Program-made: the position numbers and the translations under genes
Shown here: positions 26,107 through 37,438 of the stretch, in pieces
How positions within the stretch are numbered: the stretch's first letter is position 1
Layout: every line of letters starts with the position of its first letter
Notes under the pieces: generated by a model
What the model was told of the DNA's origin: nothing
Databases searched by the model: none
Seen by the model: the letters and a program-made list of their open reading frames with translations, nothing else
Assembly (NCBI RefSeq): GCF_025244705.1
Contig: NZ_CP104207.1
Location: forward strand, 1,054,001-1,118,000
Direction: 5' to 3'
Length of the DNA: 64,000 bases
Origin: Sphingopyxis sp. PET50
GTDB lineage: Bacteria; Pseudomonadota; Alphaproteobacteria; Sphingomonadales; Sphingomonadaceae

Positions 26107-27746
26107 TACATCCTGAACACCCCGAACCCGCGCTCTTCCACCGGCGCATTCAGCGTCGCTGCAAAAGCCAGCCCCAGCACATCCCTCGTCTGCGCGGGGT
26201 CGATGATGCCATCGTCCCACAACCGCGCCGTTGCATGATAGGGATTGCCTTCATCCTCATATTTCTGCCGGATCGGCGCCTTGAAGGCTTCGGCTTCCTC
26301 GGGTGTCCATTTGTCGGCGTCGCGGTGGACGGTCGCCAGCACGCTCGCCGCCTGTTCGCCGCCCATCACGCTGATTCGCGCATTGGGCCAGGTGAAGAGG
26401 AAACGCGGGGAGTAGGCGCGCCCGCACATGCCGTAGTTGCCCGCGCCGAAGCTGCCGCCGATCAGCACGGTGATCTTCGGCACCGTCGCGGTCGCGACCG
26501 CGGTCACCAGCTTTGCGCCATGTTTCGCAATGCCTTCCGCCTCATATTTCCCGCCGACCATGAAGCCGCTGATATTCTGGAGGAAGAGCAGGGGGGTGCG
26601 CCGCTGCTGCGCCAGTTCGATGAAATGCGCGCCCTTGACGGCGCTTTCGCTGAACAGCACGCCGTTGTTCGCGAGGATCGCGACCGGAATGCCCCAGATA
26701 TGCGCGAAGCCGCACACGAGCGTGCTGCCGTAATGCGCCTTGAACTCGTGGAACTCGCTGCCATCGACGATGCGCGCGATCACCTCGTGCACATCATAGG
26801 GTGCGCGGACATCCTGCGGGACGATGCCGTACAGCTCCTCGGGGTCGTATCTGGGCGCTCTGGGTTCCCTCATCCCGTTCGCATCGAGCGAAGTCGAGAT
26901 GGCGACGGGTGTCTCGACTTCGCTCGACACGAACGGGCCCGAGAGGTGCGACACGATGTCGCGCACGATCGTCAGCGCATGCTCGTCATTCTCGGCCAGA
27001 TGATCGACCACACCCGATTTCTTCGCGTGCAAATCGCCGCCGCCCAGATCCTCCGCGCTGATCTCCTCGCCCGTCGCGGCTTTCACCAGCGGCGGGCCGA
27101 CGAGGAAGATCGTGCCCTGATTGCGGACGATCACCGTCTCGTCGCTCATCGCCGGGACATAGGCGCCGCCCGCGGTGCAGCTTCCCATCACGCACGCGAT
27201 CTGCGGGATGCGCTTGGCGCTCATCGTCGCCTGGTTGAAGAAGATGCGCCCGAAATGGTCGCGGTCGGGAAAGACCTGATCCTGATGGGGCAGGTTGGCG
27301 CCGCCGCTGTCGACGAGGTAGATGCACGGCAGGCGGTTCGCCTCGGCAATCTCCTGCGCGCGCAGATGCTTCTTGACGGTCATCGGATAGTAGGTGCCGC
27401 CCTTCACCGTCGCGTCATTGCAGACGATCATGCACTGGCGCCCCGACACGCGCCCGATGCCGCAGATCAGCCCCGCACCCGGCACTTCGCCGTCGTAGAG
27501 GTCGTTCGCCGCGAGCTGGCCGATTTCGAGAAAGGGTGAACCCGGATCGAGCAGCCGCTCGACGCGCTCGCGCGGGAGCAATTTGCCGCGGCTCGTGTGG
27601 CGCTCGCGCGATTTTGCGTTGCCGCCCAGCGCCGCCTCGGCGACGCGCGCGCGCAGTTCGTCCTTCAGCGCGATATTATGCGCGGCATTGGCGCGATAGG
27701 TCTCGCTATCGGCGTTGATCATGGTTCCCAGGACCGGTGCGCTCAC
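26106..27746 (-). CDS. mccB: methylcrotonyl-CoA carboxylase carboxyltransferase subunit
   Basis: The carboxyltransferase that moves CO2 from biotin to 3-methylcrotonyl-CoA in leucine degradation. It shows [63 protein letters not shown], and [20 protein letters not shown], a stretch typical of MCC beta. GTG at 27746 ([14 protein letters not shown]) fits homologues; ATG at 27722 is an alternative. Length is 546 residues. About 22 residues starting [20 protein letters not shown] are translated from a palindromic repeat (26874-26937), yet the frame stays open and the conserved sequence resumes at [15 protein letters not shown]. It is divergent from the M13 peptidase. Confidence 0.93.
   Translation of the reverse strand: MSAPVLGTMINADSETYRANAAHNIALKDELRARVAEAALGGNAKSRERHTSRGKLLPRERVERLLDPGSPFLEIGQLAANDLYDGEVPGAGLICGIGRVSGRQCMIVCNDATVKGGTYYPMTVKKHLRAQEIAEANRLPCIYLVDSGGANLPHQDQVFPDRDHFGRIFFNQATMSAKRIPQIACVMGSCTAGGAYVPAMSDETVIVRNQGTIFLVGPPLVKAATGEEISAEDLGGGDLHAKKSGVVDHLAENDEHALTIVRDIVSHLSGPFVSSEVETPVAISTSLDANGMREPRAPRYDPEELYGIVPQDVRAPYDVHEVIARIVDGSEFHEFKAHYGSTLVCGFAHIWGIPVAILANNGVLFSESAVKGAHFIELAQQRRTPLLFLQNISGFMVGGKYEAEGIAKHGAKLVTAVATATVPKITVLIGGSFGAGNYGMCGRAYSPRFLFTWPNARISVMGGEQAASVLATVHRDADKWTPEEAEAFKAPIRQKYEDEGNPYHATARLWDDGIIDPAQTRDVLGLAFAATLNAPVEERGFGVFRM
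26874..26937. repeat. palindromic element inside mccB, in frame
   Basis: Arms CCCGTTCGCATCGAGCGAAG (then TCGAGA) and TCTCGACTTCGCTCGACACG (then AACGGG) form a 64-bp palindrome within the mccB reading frame. It is a relative of the family B repeats by its CCGTTCG/CGAACGG ends, with a different core. The net insertion must be a multiple of three, since the coding frame is kept. Confidence 0.9.
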
Positions 27747-27893
27747 GTCTCTTGCTCTCCCGTTCAGAAAGGCGGCGTTAGCCGGTCGCTCGTCGATTGA
27801 AAAGCGCCGCACGCCGAATAAGCGTGGCTTTGAAACCATCGGCACACAGGGCCGTTGCTTCGGCATATTTTCAAGCAACAAGGTCGTTCCCCT

Positions 27894-29979
27894 ATGAAAC
27901 ATCATATTCTCGCCATCCTGCTGTCCAGCGCCGCGATCGTCGGCGGCACCGCCGCCTGCACCAGCGGTAAGGAAGACAGCAGCGCCGCCTACACTGTCGG
28001 CACCGAACTCGGCATCAGCAAGGCGGCGATGGATGCGAGCGTGAAGCCGGGCGACGATTTCTACGCTTATGCCAACGGCAACTGGGCGAAGACGACCGAG
28101 ATTCCGGCCGACCGCTCGTCGATCGGCGCCTTTACGATCGCGCAGATCGAAACCGAGAAGCGCAACCGCGAACTGATCGACGCGATCGTCAAGGGCGACG
28201 CGGCGCCCGATACCAATGAGGGCCGCATCGCCGCCTTCTACAAGGCCTATACCGACGTGAAGGCGATCGACGCGGCGGGCATGAAGCCGATGGCGGCGGA
28301 CATCGCACGCTTCGAGGCGATCACCAACAAGGCGGCGCTGTCGAAGGTGCTGGGCGAACAGACGCGCGTCGACGTCGATCCGCTGAACGCCACCAACTTC
28401 TTCACGGAAAATCTCTTCGGCCTTTTCGTGACGCAGGGCCTCGCGACCCCCGGCGAAGTCATCCCCTATGTGCTGCAAGGCGGCCTGGGGTTGCCCGAGC
28501 GCGAATATTATCTGTCGGCCGACCCGAAGATGGCGGCAATCCGCGACCAATATCAGGCCTATATTGCGAAGCTGCTGACGGCCGCCGGACAGGCCGATGC
28601 CGCCGCGAAGGCGAAGCGCATCTATGACCTGGAGGTCAAGATCGCCAAGGCGCATGTGTCGCGCGAGGACAGCGAGGATTTCGCCAAGTCGGCGGGGGTG
28701 TGGAGCAAGGAGGATTTCGCGAAAAAGGCGCCGGGCATCGACTGGCTAGGCCTATTTCGCCGCGGCAGGACTGGGCGGCGCGAGCAAGTTCGGCGCCTAT
28801 CACGCCGGCGCGATCAGCGGGCTGTCGGCGCTCGTCGCGTCCGAGCCGCTCGACGCGTGGAAGGACTGGCTCGTCTTCCACCAGATCAACAGCCACAGCG
28901 ACGTGCTGCCGACCGCGATCGATCAGGCGCATTTCGCCTTTTACGGCACCACGCTTGCCGGAACGCCGCAGCAGCGCGCCCGCGACAAGCGCGCGCTCGA
29001 TGCGCTCGATACCTATCTCGGCGATGCGGTGGGCAAGGCCTATGCCGACAAATATTTCCCCGCCGCGGCCAAGGCCGAAGTCGGCGACATGGTGGCGAAC
29101 ATCAAGGCGGCCTTTGCCACGCGCGTCGAGGGTATCGACTGGATGGCGCCCGAGACCAAGAAGGAAGCGGTCCGGAAGGTCGAGACGATCGTCGTCGGCG
29201 TCGGCTATCCCGAGACTTGGCGCGATTATGGCAGCTACACCGTTGGCGCCGATGCCTATGCCAATGAGGTCGCGGGGCAAAAGGCGGAAACCGCGCACCA
29301 GCTTGCCAAGATCGGCAAGCCGATGGACAAGGGCGAATGGTGGATGGTGCCGCAGACAGTGAACGCGGTGAACCTGCCGGTCCAGAACGCGCTCAACTTC
29401 CCCGCCGCGATCCTTCAGCCGCCCTTCTTCAACGCCAAGGCCGACCCCGCCTATAATTACGGTGCGATCGGTGCGGTGATCGGTCACGAAATCAGCCACA
29501 GCTTCGACAACAACGGCGCGGCCTTCGATTCGACCGGGGCGCTGCGCAACTGGTGGACGCCCGCCGACCTTGCGAAGTTCAACGCCGCGGGCGCGGCGCT
29601 GGCGGCGCAATATGACGGCTACAAGCCGTTTCCCGACCTTGCGCTCAACGGCAAGCTGACGCTGGGCGAGAATATCGCCGACGTCGCGGGGCTGCAGGCG
29701 GCCTATGACGCCTATCGCGCGTCGCTGAAGGGCAAGGAGGCACCGGTGATCGACGGTTTCACGGGGGATCAGCGCTTTTTCATCGCCTATGCACAGACCT
29801 GGGCCACCAAGATGCGCGACGAGGCGCTCCGCGCCCGCGTCGCGACCGACGGCCACGCGCCGGGCATGTACCGCGCGCTGACCGTCCGCAATCTCGACGC
29901 CTGGTATAAGGCGTTCGACGTCAAGGAAGGCGACAAGCTGTACCTGGCGCCCGACAAGCGCGTCCGGGTTTGGGGGTAG
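27894..29979 (+). CDS. M13 family zinc metallopeptidase (PepO/neprilysin-like), exported, frameshifted
   Basis: A zinc endopeptidase of the neprilysin family, about 694 residues when reconstructed. The N-terminal leader [20 protein letters not shown] precedes a cysteine (AACTSG), so it is probably a lipoprotein in the periplasm, although the lipobox is not ideal. The M13_N region starts [20 protein letters not shown]. The zinc motif HEISH lies around residue 530 ([20 protein letters not shown]) and the third ligand is in [11 protein letters not shown]. One extra base near 28747-28752 splits the gene. The second frame resumes at [17 protein letters not shown]. It lies between mccB and the ivd cluster on the opposite strand. 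Confidence 0.88.
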
Positions 29980-29983
29980 ATGC

Positions 29984-30119
29984 TCCCCTCCCTGCAAGGG
30001 AGGGGTTGGGGGTGGGTGCGAGCGCAGCGAGCGTCTGCGCTGTCCAGCATACCCACCCCTAGCTGCGACTAGCCAGCAAGCTGGCAAGTCTCGCTACCCC
30101 TCCCTTTCAGGGAGGGGAG
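29984..30119. repeat. intergenic palindromic repeat, family C
   Basis: The left arm CTCCCCTCCCTGCAAGGGAG leads to GGGGGTGGGTGCGAGCG. The right arm ends CCCCTCCCTTTCAGGGAGGG. It lies between convergent genes and supplies the last codons of the downstream minus-strand gene (stop at 30094). Confidence 0.88.
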
Positions 30120-30387
30120 GTTGTTGTCCCCCCGGCTTTTCCTTCAGGATCAGATACCGGTACACCCCGATCGCATTGATGATCAGCAGCGCGATATTCT
30201 GCCACCCGATGCCCTCGCTGTCGGGTTGCAGGAACCCCCAAGCGATCAGTGCGATGCTGCTGGTGACGAAGACGACGAACGCCCAGCCGGTCCAGCGCCG
30301 CCCCAGGTTCAGCGACACGACCAGCGCCGCCAGCGTTGCGGCACCGGCGCCATAATATTGCAATCCGGTCAGCAGCGCTTCGCTCAA
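30094..30387 (-). CDS. small membrane protein of unknown function (TTG start)
   Basis: A 97-residue protein with three predicted membrane helices: GAGAATLAALVVSLNL, GWAFVVFVTSSIALIAWGFL and IALLIINAIGVYRYLIL. TTG at 30387 is the likely start because it overlaps the stop of the upstream membrane-protein gene (TTGA). The last nine or so residues (QQPPLPEREG) come from the family C repeat, which suggests the original stop was displaced by repeat insertion. The function is unknown. It probably forms a pair with the preceding gene. Confidence 0.65.
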   Translation of the reverse strand: MSEALLTGLQYYGAGAATLAALVVSLNLGRRWTGWAFVVFVTSSIALIAWGFLQPDSEGIGWQNIALLIINAIGVYRYLILKEKPGGQQPPLPEREG

Positions 30388-30734
30388 ACCCAGGCTCCGA
30401 TCAGGGCCAGCACCCCCGACCCGGCGAGGAAGGGCCAGATGATGTGGCGTCCCCCGGTACAAGCCGCGTTGACGATTCCGGTTCCCAGCCAGCCGAGGCC
30501 GATCACGACGATCAGTCCGCGCGGCGTGCCCGGCCAGCCCACCGTCGCCGCGGACAGCAGCATCAGGACCGCCATCGCGTGCCAGGCGAAACGGAATATC
30601 TTGCGCGGCAAATCGGCGAGCAGGATGCCGCGCTTGATGCGCAGCAACGGCTGGATCAGCCGCTTTTCGCCGAGGATCGAATGGGTGAGGGCGGACAGCG
30701 TCATCGCCGCCGCGGCAAGCCACAGCCAGTTCAT
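30384..30734 (-). CDS. small integral membrane protein of unknown function
   Basis: A 116-residue protein with about four helices: WLWLAAAAMTLSALTHSIL, WHAMAVLMLLSAATVGW, LIVVIGLGWLGTGIVNAA and IIWPFLAGSGVLALIGAW. A basic loop (GEKRLIQPLLRIKRGILLAD) lies between the first two. It begins 51 bp after the ivd stop on the same strand and overlaps the next gene. No family is recognised. Confidence 0.72.
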   Translation of the reverse strand: MNWLWLAAAAMTLSALTHSILGEKRLIQPLLRIKRGILLADLPRKIFRFAWHAMAVLMLLSAATVGWPGTPRGLIVVIGLGWLGTGIVNAACTGGRHIIWPFLAGSGVLALIGAWV

Positions 30735-30785
30735 GCCCGGTCCGACCCGGTGCCGATTGCCCCCATAATTCCCCCTTGGCTAAAC

Positions 30786-31952
30786 TCAGCCCGCCCCTAT
30801 CAGTTCGCGGCCGATCAGCATCCGCCTGATCTCGTTCGTTCCGGCGCCGATGTCGAGCAGCTTGGCGTCGCGCCAATAGCGTTCGACGGGCCAATCCTTG
30901 GTGTAGCCCGCGCCGCCCAAGGCCTGGATCGCTTCGCCCGCGACCTTCACCGCGCTTTCGCTGGCGAGCAGGATGCAGCCTGCGGCGTCGAAACGCGTCG
31001 TCTGTCCCGCGTCGCACGCCTTGGCGACATTATAGACATAGGACCGCGCCGACTGGAGCATCACATACATGTCGGCGACCTTGGCCTGCATCAGCTGGAA
31101 GGATCCGATCGGCTTGCCGAACTGCTTGCGCTCGCGGACGTAGGGGATGACGGTATCGAGACACGCCTGCATGATGCCGAGCTGCAGCCCCGCGAGCACG
31201 ACGCGCTCATAGTCGAGCCCCGACATCAGCACCCCGACGCCGCCATTCTCGGGCCCCATCACCTGGCTCTCGGGGATTTCGCAGTCGGTGAACACCAGCT
31301 CGGCGGTCGGCGAACCGCGCATTCCGACCTTGTCGATCTTCTGCCCGATGGCGAAGCCCGGCATGTCCTTTTCGATCAGGAAGGCGGTGATGCCGCGCGA
31401 ACCCGCTTCGGGACTGGTCTTGGCATAGACCACCAAAGTATCGGCATAGGTCGCATTGGTGATCCAGAACTTGGTGCCGTTGAGGACATAGCCGCCCTGA
31501 ACCTTCTCGGCCTTCAGCTTCATCGACACGACGTCGCTGCCCGCGCCCGCCTCCGACATCGCGAGGCTGCCGACGTGCTCGCCCGAAATCAGTTTCGGCA
31601 GATATTTCGCCTTCTGCTCCGCATTGCCCCAGCGGCGGATCTGGTTGACGCAGAGGTTCGAATGCGCGCCGTAGGAGAGGCCGATCGCGGCGCTGGCGCG
31701 GCTGACTTCCTCGACCGCGACTACATGTTCGAGGTAACCGAGGCCAAGTCCGCCAAATTCCTCCTCCACCGTGATACCATGCAGGCCGAGCTCGCCCATC
31801 GCGGCCCACAGTTCGTCGCGCGGGAACCAGTCCTCCGCATCGGCCTTGGCTGCGAGCGGCGCGATCCGTTCGTCGGCGAAGCGGGCGGTGGTGTCGCGGA
31901 TCATCTCGGCATTTTCGCCGAGCGCGAAATCGAAATCGGGGGTGGCGCGCAT
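30786..31952 (-). CDS. ivd: isovaleryl-CoA dehydrogenase
   Basis: A 388-residue flavoenzyme oxidising isovaleryl-CoA to 3-methylcrotonyl-CoA, the third step of leucine breakdown and the supplier of the MCC substrate. It has [19 protein letters not shown], typical of IVD, then [32 protein letters not shown], and the C-terminal [20 protein letters not shown] with [18 protein letters not shown] glutamate in [14 protein letters not shown] matches the IVD-type catalytic base position. It heads the minus-strand catabolic block of the window. No clear operator was seen in the 213 bp between it and cysD. Confidence 0.93.
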   Translation of the reverse strand: MRATPDFDFALGENAEMIRDTTARFADERIAPLAAKADAEDWFPRDELWAAMGELGLHGITVEEEFGGLGLGYLEHVVAVEEVSRASAAIGLSYGAHSNLCVNQIRRWGNAEQKAKYLPKLISGEHVGSLAMSEAGAGSDVVSMKLKAEKVQGGYVLNGTKFWITNATYADTLVVYAKTSPEAGSRGITAFLIEKDMPGFAIGQKIDKVGMRGSPTAELVFTDCEIPESQVMGPENGGVGVLMSGLDYERVVLAGLQLGIMQACLDTVIPYVRERKQFGKPIGSFQLMQAKVADMYVMLQSARSYVYNVAKACDAGQTTRFDAAGCILLASESAVKVAGEAIQALGGAGYTKDWPVERYWRDAKLLDIGAGTNEIRRMLIGRELIGAG

Positions 31953-32165
31953 GGGGTCCTCTTATGCTGTTCGGGTTGCGACTAGCAGGAAGGTGCCGCA
32001 AACAGAAGGGGATGCACAAGCCAGACTATTATGCCCGAAAGCCCATAGTGCTTGCCTCGCGGCCACGCCGATGGCTAGGGGCGGGGCGCCCCGGTCGGAT
32101 GGCTGCTCCCATATGGGAATTTGCGCCGCCCGCGATCCGCTTATGGCGGGGAGGCACGGGGCTGG

Positions 32166-33107
32166 ATGAAGGAAGTTAGCTTGTCGTCGCCAAAGCGGAA
32201 AGAAATCACGGAATTGACGCATCTCGACCGTCTTGAGGCGGAGAGCATCCACATCATGCGCGAAGTGATGGCCGATGCGGCGAAGCCGGTGATGCTCTAT
32301 TCGGTGGGCAAGGACAGCGCGGTGATGCTCCACCTCGCGCGCAAGGCCTTCTATCCGTCGCCGCCGCCCTTTCCGCTGCTCCATGTCGATACGACGTGGA
32401 AGTTCCGCGACATGTACGCGCTGCGCGACCGCATGGCGGCCGAGAGCGGCATGGAGCTGATCGTCTATCAAAACCCCGAGGCGAAGGAGCGCGAGATCAA
32501 CCCGTTCGATCACGGTCCGCTGCACACCGACATGTGGAAGACCGAGGGGCTGAAGCAGGCGCTCGACCTGCACGGTTTCGACGTCGCCTTCGGCGGCGCG
32601 CGGCGCGACGAGGAGAAGAGCCGGGCGAAGGAGCGCATCTTCTCCTTCCGCACCGCGAGCCACGGCTGGGACCCGAAGCGCCAGCGGCCCGAGCTGTGGA
32701 ACCTCTACAATGCCCGCAAGGCCAAGGGCGAGAGCATCCGGGTCTTTCCGATCTCCAACTGGACCGAGCTCGACATCTGGCAATATATCGCGCGCGAGAA
32801 CATCCCGATCGTCCCGCTCTATTTCGCGGCCCCGCGCCCGACGGTGGAGCGTGACGGCCTGCTGCTGATGGTCGACGACGAGCGCTTTCCGCTGAAGGAT
32901 GGCGAGGTGCCGGTGGAACGTTCGATCCGCTTCCGCACGCTGGGCTGCTACCCGCTGACGGGAGCCGTCGAGAGCGAAGCGAAGACGCTGAGCGAAGTCA
33001 TCCAGGAGATGTTGCTGACTACCACGTCCGAGCGGCAGGGCAGGGCTATCGACAAGGATGGCGGCGACGCCAGCATGGAGAAGAAGAAGCAGGAGGGGTA
33101 TTTCTGA
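32166..33107 (+). CDS. cysD: sulfate adenylyltransferase subunit 2
   Basis: The PP-loop subunit that adenylates sulfate to APS. It has [54 protein letters not shown], and [20 protein letters not shown], all diagnostic of CysD. Length is 313 residues. ATG at 32166 ([20 protein letters not shown]) was chosen over an upstream in-frame start that adds 15 unconserved residues. The stop overlaps an ATG (TGATG) that opens the leader of the cysNC frame. This is the first gene of a cysD-cysNC-cysQ operon. Confidence 0.95.
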   Translation: MKEVSLSSPKRKEITELTHLDRLEAESIHIMREVMADAAKPVMLYSVGKDSAVMLHLARKAFYPSPPPFPLLHVDTTWKFRDMYALRDRMAAESGMELIVYQNPEAKEREINPFDHGPLHTDMWKTEGLKQALDLHGFDVAFGGARRDEEKSRAKERIFSFRTASHGWDPKRQRPELWNLYNARKAKGESIRVFPISNWTELDIWQYIARENIPIVPLYFAAPRPTVERDGLLLMVDDERFPLKDGEVPVERSIRFRTLGCYPLTGAVESEAKTLSEVIQEMLLTTTSERQGRAIDKDGGDASMEKKKQEGYF

Positions 33108-33121
33108 TGGCGGACCTCATC

Positions 33122-33259
33122 AAATCCTCCCCGCTCGCGGGGAGGTGGCAGCGCGAAGCGCTGACGGAGGGGGCTCTCGGTCTTGCACCGCATCAGACGG
33201 CCACCCCCTCCACCACCCGCTTCGCGGGTGGTCCCCCTCCCCGCAAGCGGGGAGGATTT
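33122..33259. repeat. 138-bp palindromic element in the cysNC leader (family A relative)
   Basis: The ends AAATCCTCCCCGC and GCGGGGAGGATTT are perfect 13-bp inverted repeats. Inner hairpins are GCGCGAAGCGC and CCACCCGCTTCGCGGGTGG. The element is 138 bp, exactly 46 codons. The frame from the ATG at 33107 stays open through it into CysN. Confidence 0.9.
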
Positions 33260-33262
33260 GAC

Positions 33263-35164
33263 ATGACCGACCCCGTCTACGTCACCGACGCCCTCATCGC
33301 CGAGGACATCGACGCCTATCTCGCGCAGCATCAGCAAAAGTCGCTGCTGCGCTTCATCACCTGCGGCTCGGTCGACGACGGCAAGTCGACGCTGATCGGG
33401 CGGCTGCTCTATGACAGCAAGATGATCTTCGAGGACCAGCTCGCCGCGCTCGAAGCCGACAGCAAGCGTGTCGGCACGCAGGGGCAAGAGATCGACTTCG
33501 CACTGCTCGTCGACGGCCTTGCCGCCGAGCGCGAGCAGGGGATCACCATCGACGTCGCCTATCGCTTTTTCACGACGGAGAAGCGCAAGTTCATCGTCGC
33601 CGATACGCCCGGCCACGAACAATATACGCGCAACATGGTCACCGGCGCCTCGACCGCCGACCTCGCCGTCATCCTGATCGACGCGCGCAAGGGCGTGCTG
33701 ACCCAGACGCGCCGCCACTCCTATCTCGCGCACCTCATCGGCGTGCGGCACATCGTGCTCGCGGTGAACAAGATGGACCTGGTCGATTACGACAAGGCGG
33801 TGTTCGAGCGCATCCTGCTCGCCTATCGCGCCTTCGCTACCGAGATCGGTATCACGCGCTTCACCGCGATCCCGATTTCGGGGTTCAAGGGCGACAATAT
33901 CACGACGCTGTCGCCGAACACCCCCTGGTACAAGGGGCAGGCGCTGGTCGAGCATCTGGAAAGTGTCGAAGTTGCCGCGGAGCGTGAGGCCGAAAAGCCG
34001 TTTCGTATGCCCGTTCAATGGGTTAACCGTCCGAACCTTGATTTCAGGGGCTTTTCCGGGCTGATCGCGGGGGGCTCGGTCAAGCCGGGCGACGCGGTGC
34101 GCGTGCTGCCGAGCGGCAAGACCTCGACCGTCAGCCGGATTGTCACGCTCGATCAGGACCTTGACGAGGCCGTCGCGGGGCAGTCGGTGACACTGTGCCT
34201 CGCCGACGAGGTCGATTGCTCGCGCGGCGACGTCATCGCGCTCGCTGACGCGCCGCCCGAAGTGGCCGACCGCTTCGAGGCGACGCTGGTCTGGATGGCC
34301 GACGAGCCGATGATCCCGGGCCGCGCCTATTGGCTGAAGCTCGCGACCCAGAATGTCTCGGCGACGGTCCAGCCGCCCAAATATGAAGTCAATGTCAACA
34401 CGATGGAGCATCTGGCGGCCAAGACGCTCGAACTCAACGGCATCGGCGTCGTCGAGGTCGCGACCGACAAGCCGGTGGTGTTCGAGGCCTATGGCAACAA
34501 CCGCACATTGGGTGGTTTCATCCTGATCGACAAGCTGACCAATGCGACCGTCGCGGCGGGCATGCTGCATTTCAGCCTGCGCCGCGCGCAGAATGTCCAT
34601 TGGCAGGCGACCGACATCGACCGCGACGCCCACGCCGGCCTCAAGAACCAGAAGCCCGCGGTGCTGTGGTTCACCGGCCTCTCCGGCTCGGGCAAATCGA
34701 CGATCGCCAATCTGGTCGAAAAGAAGCTGCACCGGATGAACCGGCACACTTTCCTGCTCGACGGCGACAATGTCCGCCACGGGCTGAACAAGGATCTGGG
34801 GTTCACCGAGGCCGACCGGATCGAGAATATCCGCCGCGTCGGCGAGGTCGCGAAGCTGATGACCGACGCGGGGCTGATCGTGATCACCGCCTTCATTTCG
34901 CCGTTCAAGGCCGAGCGCGAGATGGTCCGCGCGATGCTGCCCGAGGGCGAGTTCGTCGAGATCTTCGTCGACACCCCGCTCGCCGAAGCCGAGCGCCGCG
35001 ACGTCAAGGGCCTCTACAAGAAGGCGCGCAGCGGCCAGCTCAAGAATTTCACCGGCATCGACAGCCCCTATGAGGCGCCCGAGGAACCGGAAATCCGTAT
35101 CGACACCACCGCCATGACCCCCGAGGAAGCCGCGAACCTTATCGTCGAAAGACTCATCGGATGA
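33263..35164 (+). CDS. cysN: bifunctional sulfate adenylyltransferase subunit 1 / adenylylsulfate kinase
   Basis: CysN-CysC fusion of 633 residues. The GTPase half drives APS synthesis: [20 protein letters not shown] (P-loop), [16 protein letters not shown] and NKMDLVDYD. The C-terminal 190 residues are APS kinase, with [20 protein letters not shown] (Walker A), then [17 protein letters not shown] and [23 protein letters not shown] at 33263 ([17 protein letters not shown]) is preferred. An in-frame ATG at 33107, overlapping the cysD stop, would prefix 52 residues, 46 of them from a palindromic element, and may be the older start. It overlaps cysQ by four bases. Confidence 0.94.
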   Translation: MTDPVYVTDALIAEDIDAYLAQHQQKSLLRFITCGSVDDGKSTLIGRLLYDSKMIFEDQLAALEADSKRVGTQGQEIDFALLVDGLAAEREQGITIDVAYRFFTTEKRKFIVADTPGHEQYTRNMVTGASTADLAVILIDARKGVLTQTRRHSYLAHLIGVRHIVLAVNKMDLVDYDKAVFERILLAYRAFATEIGITRFTAIPISGFKGDNITTLSPNTPWYKGQALVEHLESVEVAAEREAEKPFRMPVQWVNRPNLDFRGFSGLIAGGSVKPGDAVRVLPSGKTSTVSRIVTLDQDLDEAVAGQSVTLCLADEVDCSRGDVIALADAPPEVADRFEATLVWMADEPMIPGRAYWLKLATQNVSATVQPPKYEVNVNTMEHLAAKTLELNGIGVVEVATDKPVVFEAYGNNRTLGGFILIDKLTNATVAAGMLHFSLRRAQNVHWQATDIDRDAHAGLKNQKPAVLWFTGLSGSGKSTIANLVEKKLHRMNRHTFLLDGDNVRHGLNKDLGFTEADRIENIRRVGEVAKLMTDAGLIVITAFISPFKAEREMVRAMLPEGEFVEIFVDTPLAEAERRDVKGLYKKARSGQLKNFTGIDSPYEAPEEPEIRIDTTAMTPEEAANLIVERLIG

Positions 35165-35913
35165 CCCTGGCAGAAAGCGACGAACAGCTCGCCGAACGAC
35201 TCGCGACGGCGGCGGGCCGCATCCTGATCGCCTTGCAGACGAGCGGGCAATTCGAGGGCAAGACCCTCGGCAAGGAGGGCGACCGGCAGGCGAACGCGAT
35301 GCTGATGCGCGAGTTGCGCGCCGCGCGGCCCGGCGATGCGATCCTGTCCGAAGAGGAAAAGGACAGCGTCGCGCGCTGCGCTTTCGCGCGCTGCTGGGTG
35401 GTCGATCCGCTCGACGGAACCCGCGAATATAGCGAGGGCCGCAGCGACTGGGCGGTGCATGTCGCGCTGGCCGTGGGCGGGGTGCCGACCGTCGGCGCGG
35501 TGGCGCTGCCGGGCCTCGGCCTGACGCTGACCTCGGGCGCGCCGCGCCCGCTCGAACCCGCCAATGTGCCGCCGAAGATGCTGGTGAGCCGCACCCGGCC
35601 CGCCGCCGAAGCGGTGTTCGTCGCCGAAAGGCTGGGCGCCGAGCTGATCGAGATGGGATCGGCCGGGGCGAAGGCGATGGCGGTGGTACGCGGCGAGGCC
35701 GACATCTATCTGCACACTGGCGGCCAATATGAGTGGGACAATTGCGCCCCGGCGGCGGTGGCGAAAGCGGTGGGGCTGCACGTCAGCCGCGTCGATGGGA
35801 CGCCGCTCGTTTACAATTGCGAAAATCCCTATCTGCCCGACCTGCTGATCTGCCGAAAGGAACTGGCCGAAGAGGCGTTGCGGCTGGCCAGGGAGTTTTC
35901 AGCCGCGGCATAG
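35161..35913 (+). CDS. cysQ: 3'(2'),5'-bisphosphate nucleotidase
   Basis: A 250-residue inositol-monophosphatase-fold enzyme that removes the 3'-phosphate of PAP/PAPS, clearing the by-product of sulfate assimilation. Metal ligands are in ILSEEEKDS, the signature is [20 protein letters not shown], and [16 protein letters not shown] supplies the C-terminal aspartate. The start overlaps the cysNC stop (ATGA), so it is translationally coupled to the kinase whose product it handles. Confidence 0.92.
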   Translation: MTLAESDEQLAERLATAAGRILIALQTSGQFEGKTLGKEGDRQANAMLMRELRAARPGDAILSEEEKDSVARCAFARCWVVDPLDGTREYSEGRSDWAVHVALAVGGVPTVGAVALPGLGLTLTSGAPRPLEPANVPPKMLVSRTRPAAEAVFVAERLGAELIEMGSAGAKAMAVVRGEADIYLHTGGQYEWDNCAPAAVAKAVGLHVSRVDGTPLVYNCENPYLPDLLICRKELAEEALRLAREFSAAA

Positions 35914-36046
35914 CCGGGCTCGGCTTTCGGGCGTCACGAGACCTCGTTTTCCCGGCGGGCGTTGCCGCCTTCGCCTCATGTGTAAAATTAACCGACACTT
36001 CACGCCTCTTCCCTAGGATAGCGGCCCGAAAGGGCACCGCATTTCC

Positions 36047-37436
36047 ATGTTCCGGCTGTTCAAACATTATGTCCCGCACGCGGTCGTCTGGCTCGCGCTG
36101 ATCGAGTTTTGCGCGCTGCTCGGCTCGGCCGAGGGGGCGTGGCATCTCTATGCGGCGCAGGCCGGTTTCGACGCGGGCGCGTTCGCCGACCGCTGGCTGC
36201 CGGTGCTGACCTTCGCCGTGTCCAACGCGCTCGCGATGATGGCGGTCGGCATGTACGGGACCGAGGCGCTGCGCTCGATGGGGTTCGCCACCGCGCGGCT
36301 GCTCGCGGCGATCTCGCTCGGGGTGATCTTCCTGTCGCTGATCGGCTTCCTGCTGCCCACCGCGACGCTTTGGCGCGCCAACAGCATCTATGCGATGCTG
36401 CTGGCGATCGCGCTGCTGCTGGTGATCCGCGCGCTGCTGACGCAGAGCGCGGGGGCCGATGCCTTTCGCCGGCAGAATCCTGATATTGGGCGCCGGACCG
36501 CGCGCCGCGCGGCTGAAGACGCTGTCGGAGGAGCCGGGACGCGGATTTCAACTGGTCGGCTATGTCGCGATGGCGGAGAATGAAACTGCGATCCGCGGCG
36601 CGGTGCCGCGGGCCGAGATCGCCAGCCTCGCCGATCATGCGATCGCGCTGGGCGCGGGCGAGGTGGTGCTGGCGATGGAGGAACGGCGCAATTCGCTGCC
36701 GCTCGCCGACCTGCTGCGGGTCAAGACCACCGGGGTGCATGTCAACGACATCGCGAGCTTCCTCGAGCGCGAGACCGGGCGCGTCGATCTGGCGACGACC
36801 AACCCCAGCTTCCTGATCTTTTCCGACGGTTTTTCGGCGGGACAGCGGATCGGCAAGGTCAGCAAGCGGCTGTTCGATATCCTCGCCAGCCTGGCGGTGC
36901 TGGTGGTCGGCCTGCCGCTGATCGTCATCGCCGGGATCGCGGTGCGGCTCGACAGCAAGGGGCCAATCTTCTATCGCCAGCCGCGCGTCGGCATGTTCGG
37001 CGAGCCCTATAATATCATCAAGATCCGCTCGATGCGCACCGATGCCGAAGCGGCGGGAAAGGCGGTGTGGGCGAGCGAGAACGACCCGCGGATCACCCGT
37101 GTCGGCCGCATCATCCGCAAGCTGCGGATCGACGAACTGCCGCAGACCTGGTGCGTGCTGAAGGGCGAGATGAGCTTCGTCGGGCCGCGTCCCGAGCGGC
37201 CGAGCTTCGTCGAGGAGCTGGAACGCGAGCTGCCCTATTATGCCGAGCGCCACATGGTGAAGCCTGGCCTGACCGGCTGGGCGCAGATCAACTACCCCTA
37301 TGGCGCATCGGTCGAGGATGCGCGGGTGAAGCTGGAATACGACCTTTATTACGCGAAGAATTATTCGCCCTTCCTCGACCTGCTGATCCTGCTCCAGACC
37401 GTGCGCGTCGTGCTGTGGCCGGAGGGGGCGCGCTGA
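36047..37436 (+). CDS. XrtA/PEP-CTERM-associated sugar transferase, frameshifted
   Basis: A polyprenyl-phosphate sugar-phosphate transferase that starts repeat-unit synthesis for exopolysaccharide. The N-terminal part has four membrane helices (residues 10-130). A Rossmann-like segment GRILILGAGPRAARL follows in the next frame. The C-terminal bacterial sugar transferase domain shows KRLFDILASLAVLVVGLPLI, FYRQPRVGMFGEPYNIIKIR, KLRIDELPQTWCVLKGEMSF, VGPRPERPSFVEELE and KPGLTGWAQINYPYGASVED. One extra base near 36470 breaks the frame. The reconstruction is about 462 residues. Its position directly before prsK identifies it as the EPS-associated transferase of an XrtA system. No exosortase gene is in this window. 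Confidence 0.87.
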
Positions 37437-37438
37437 CC

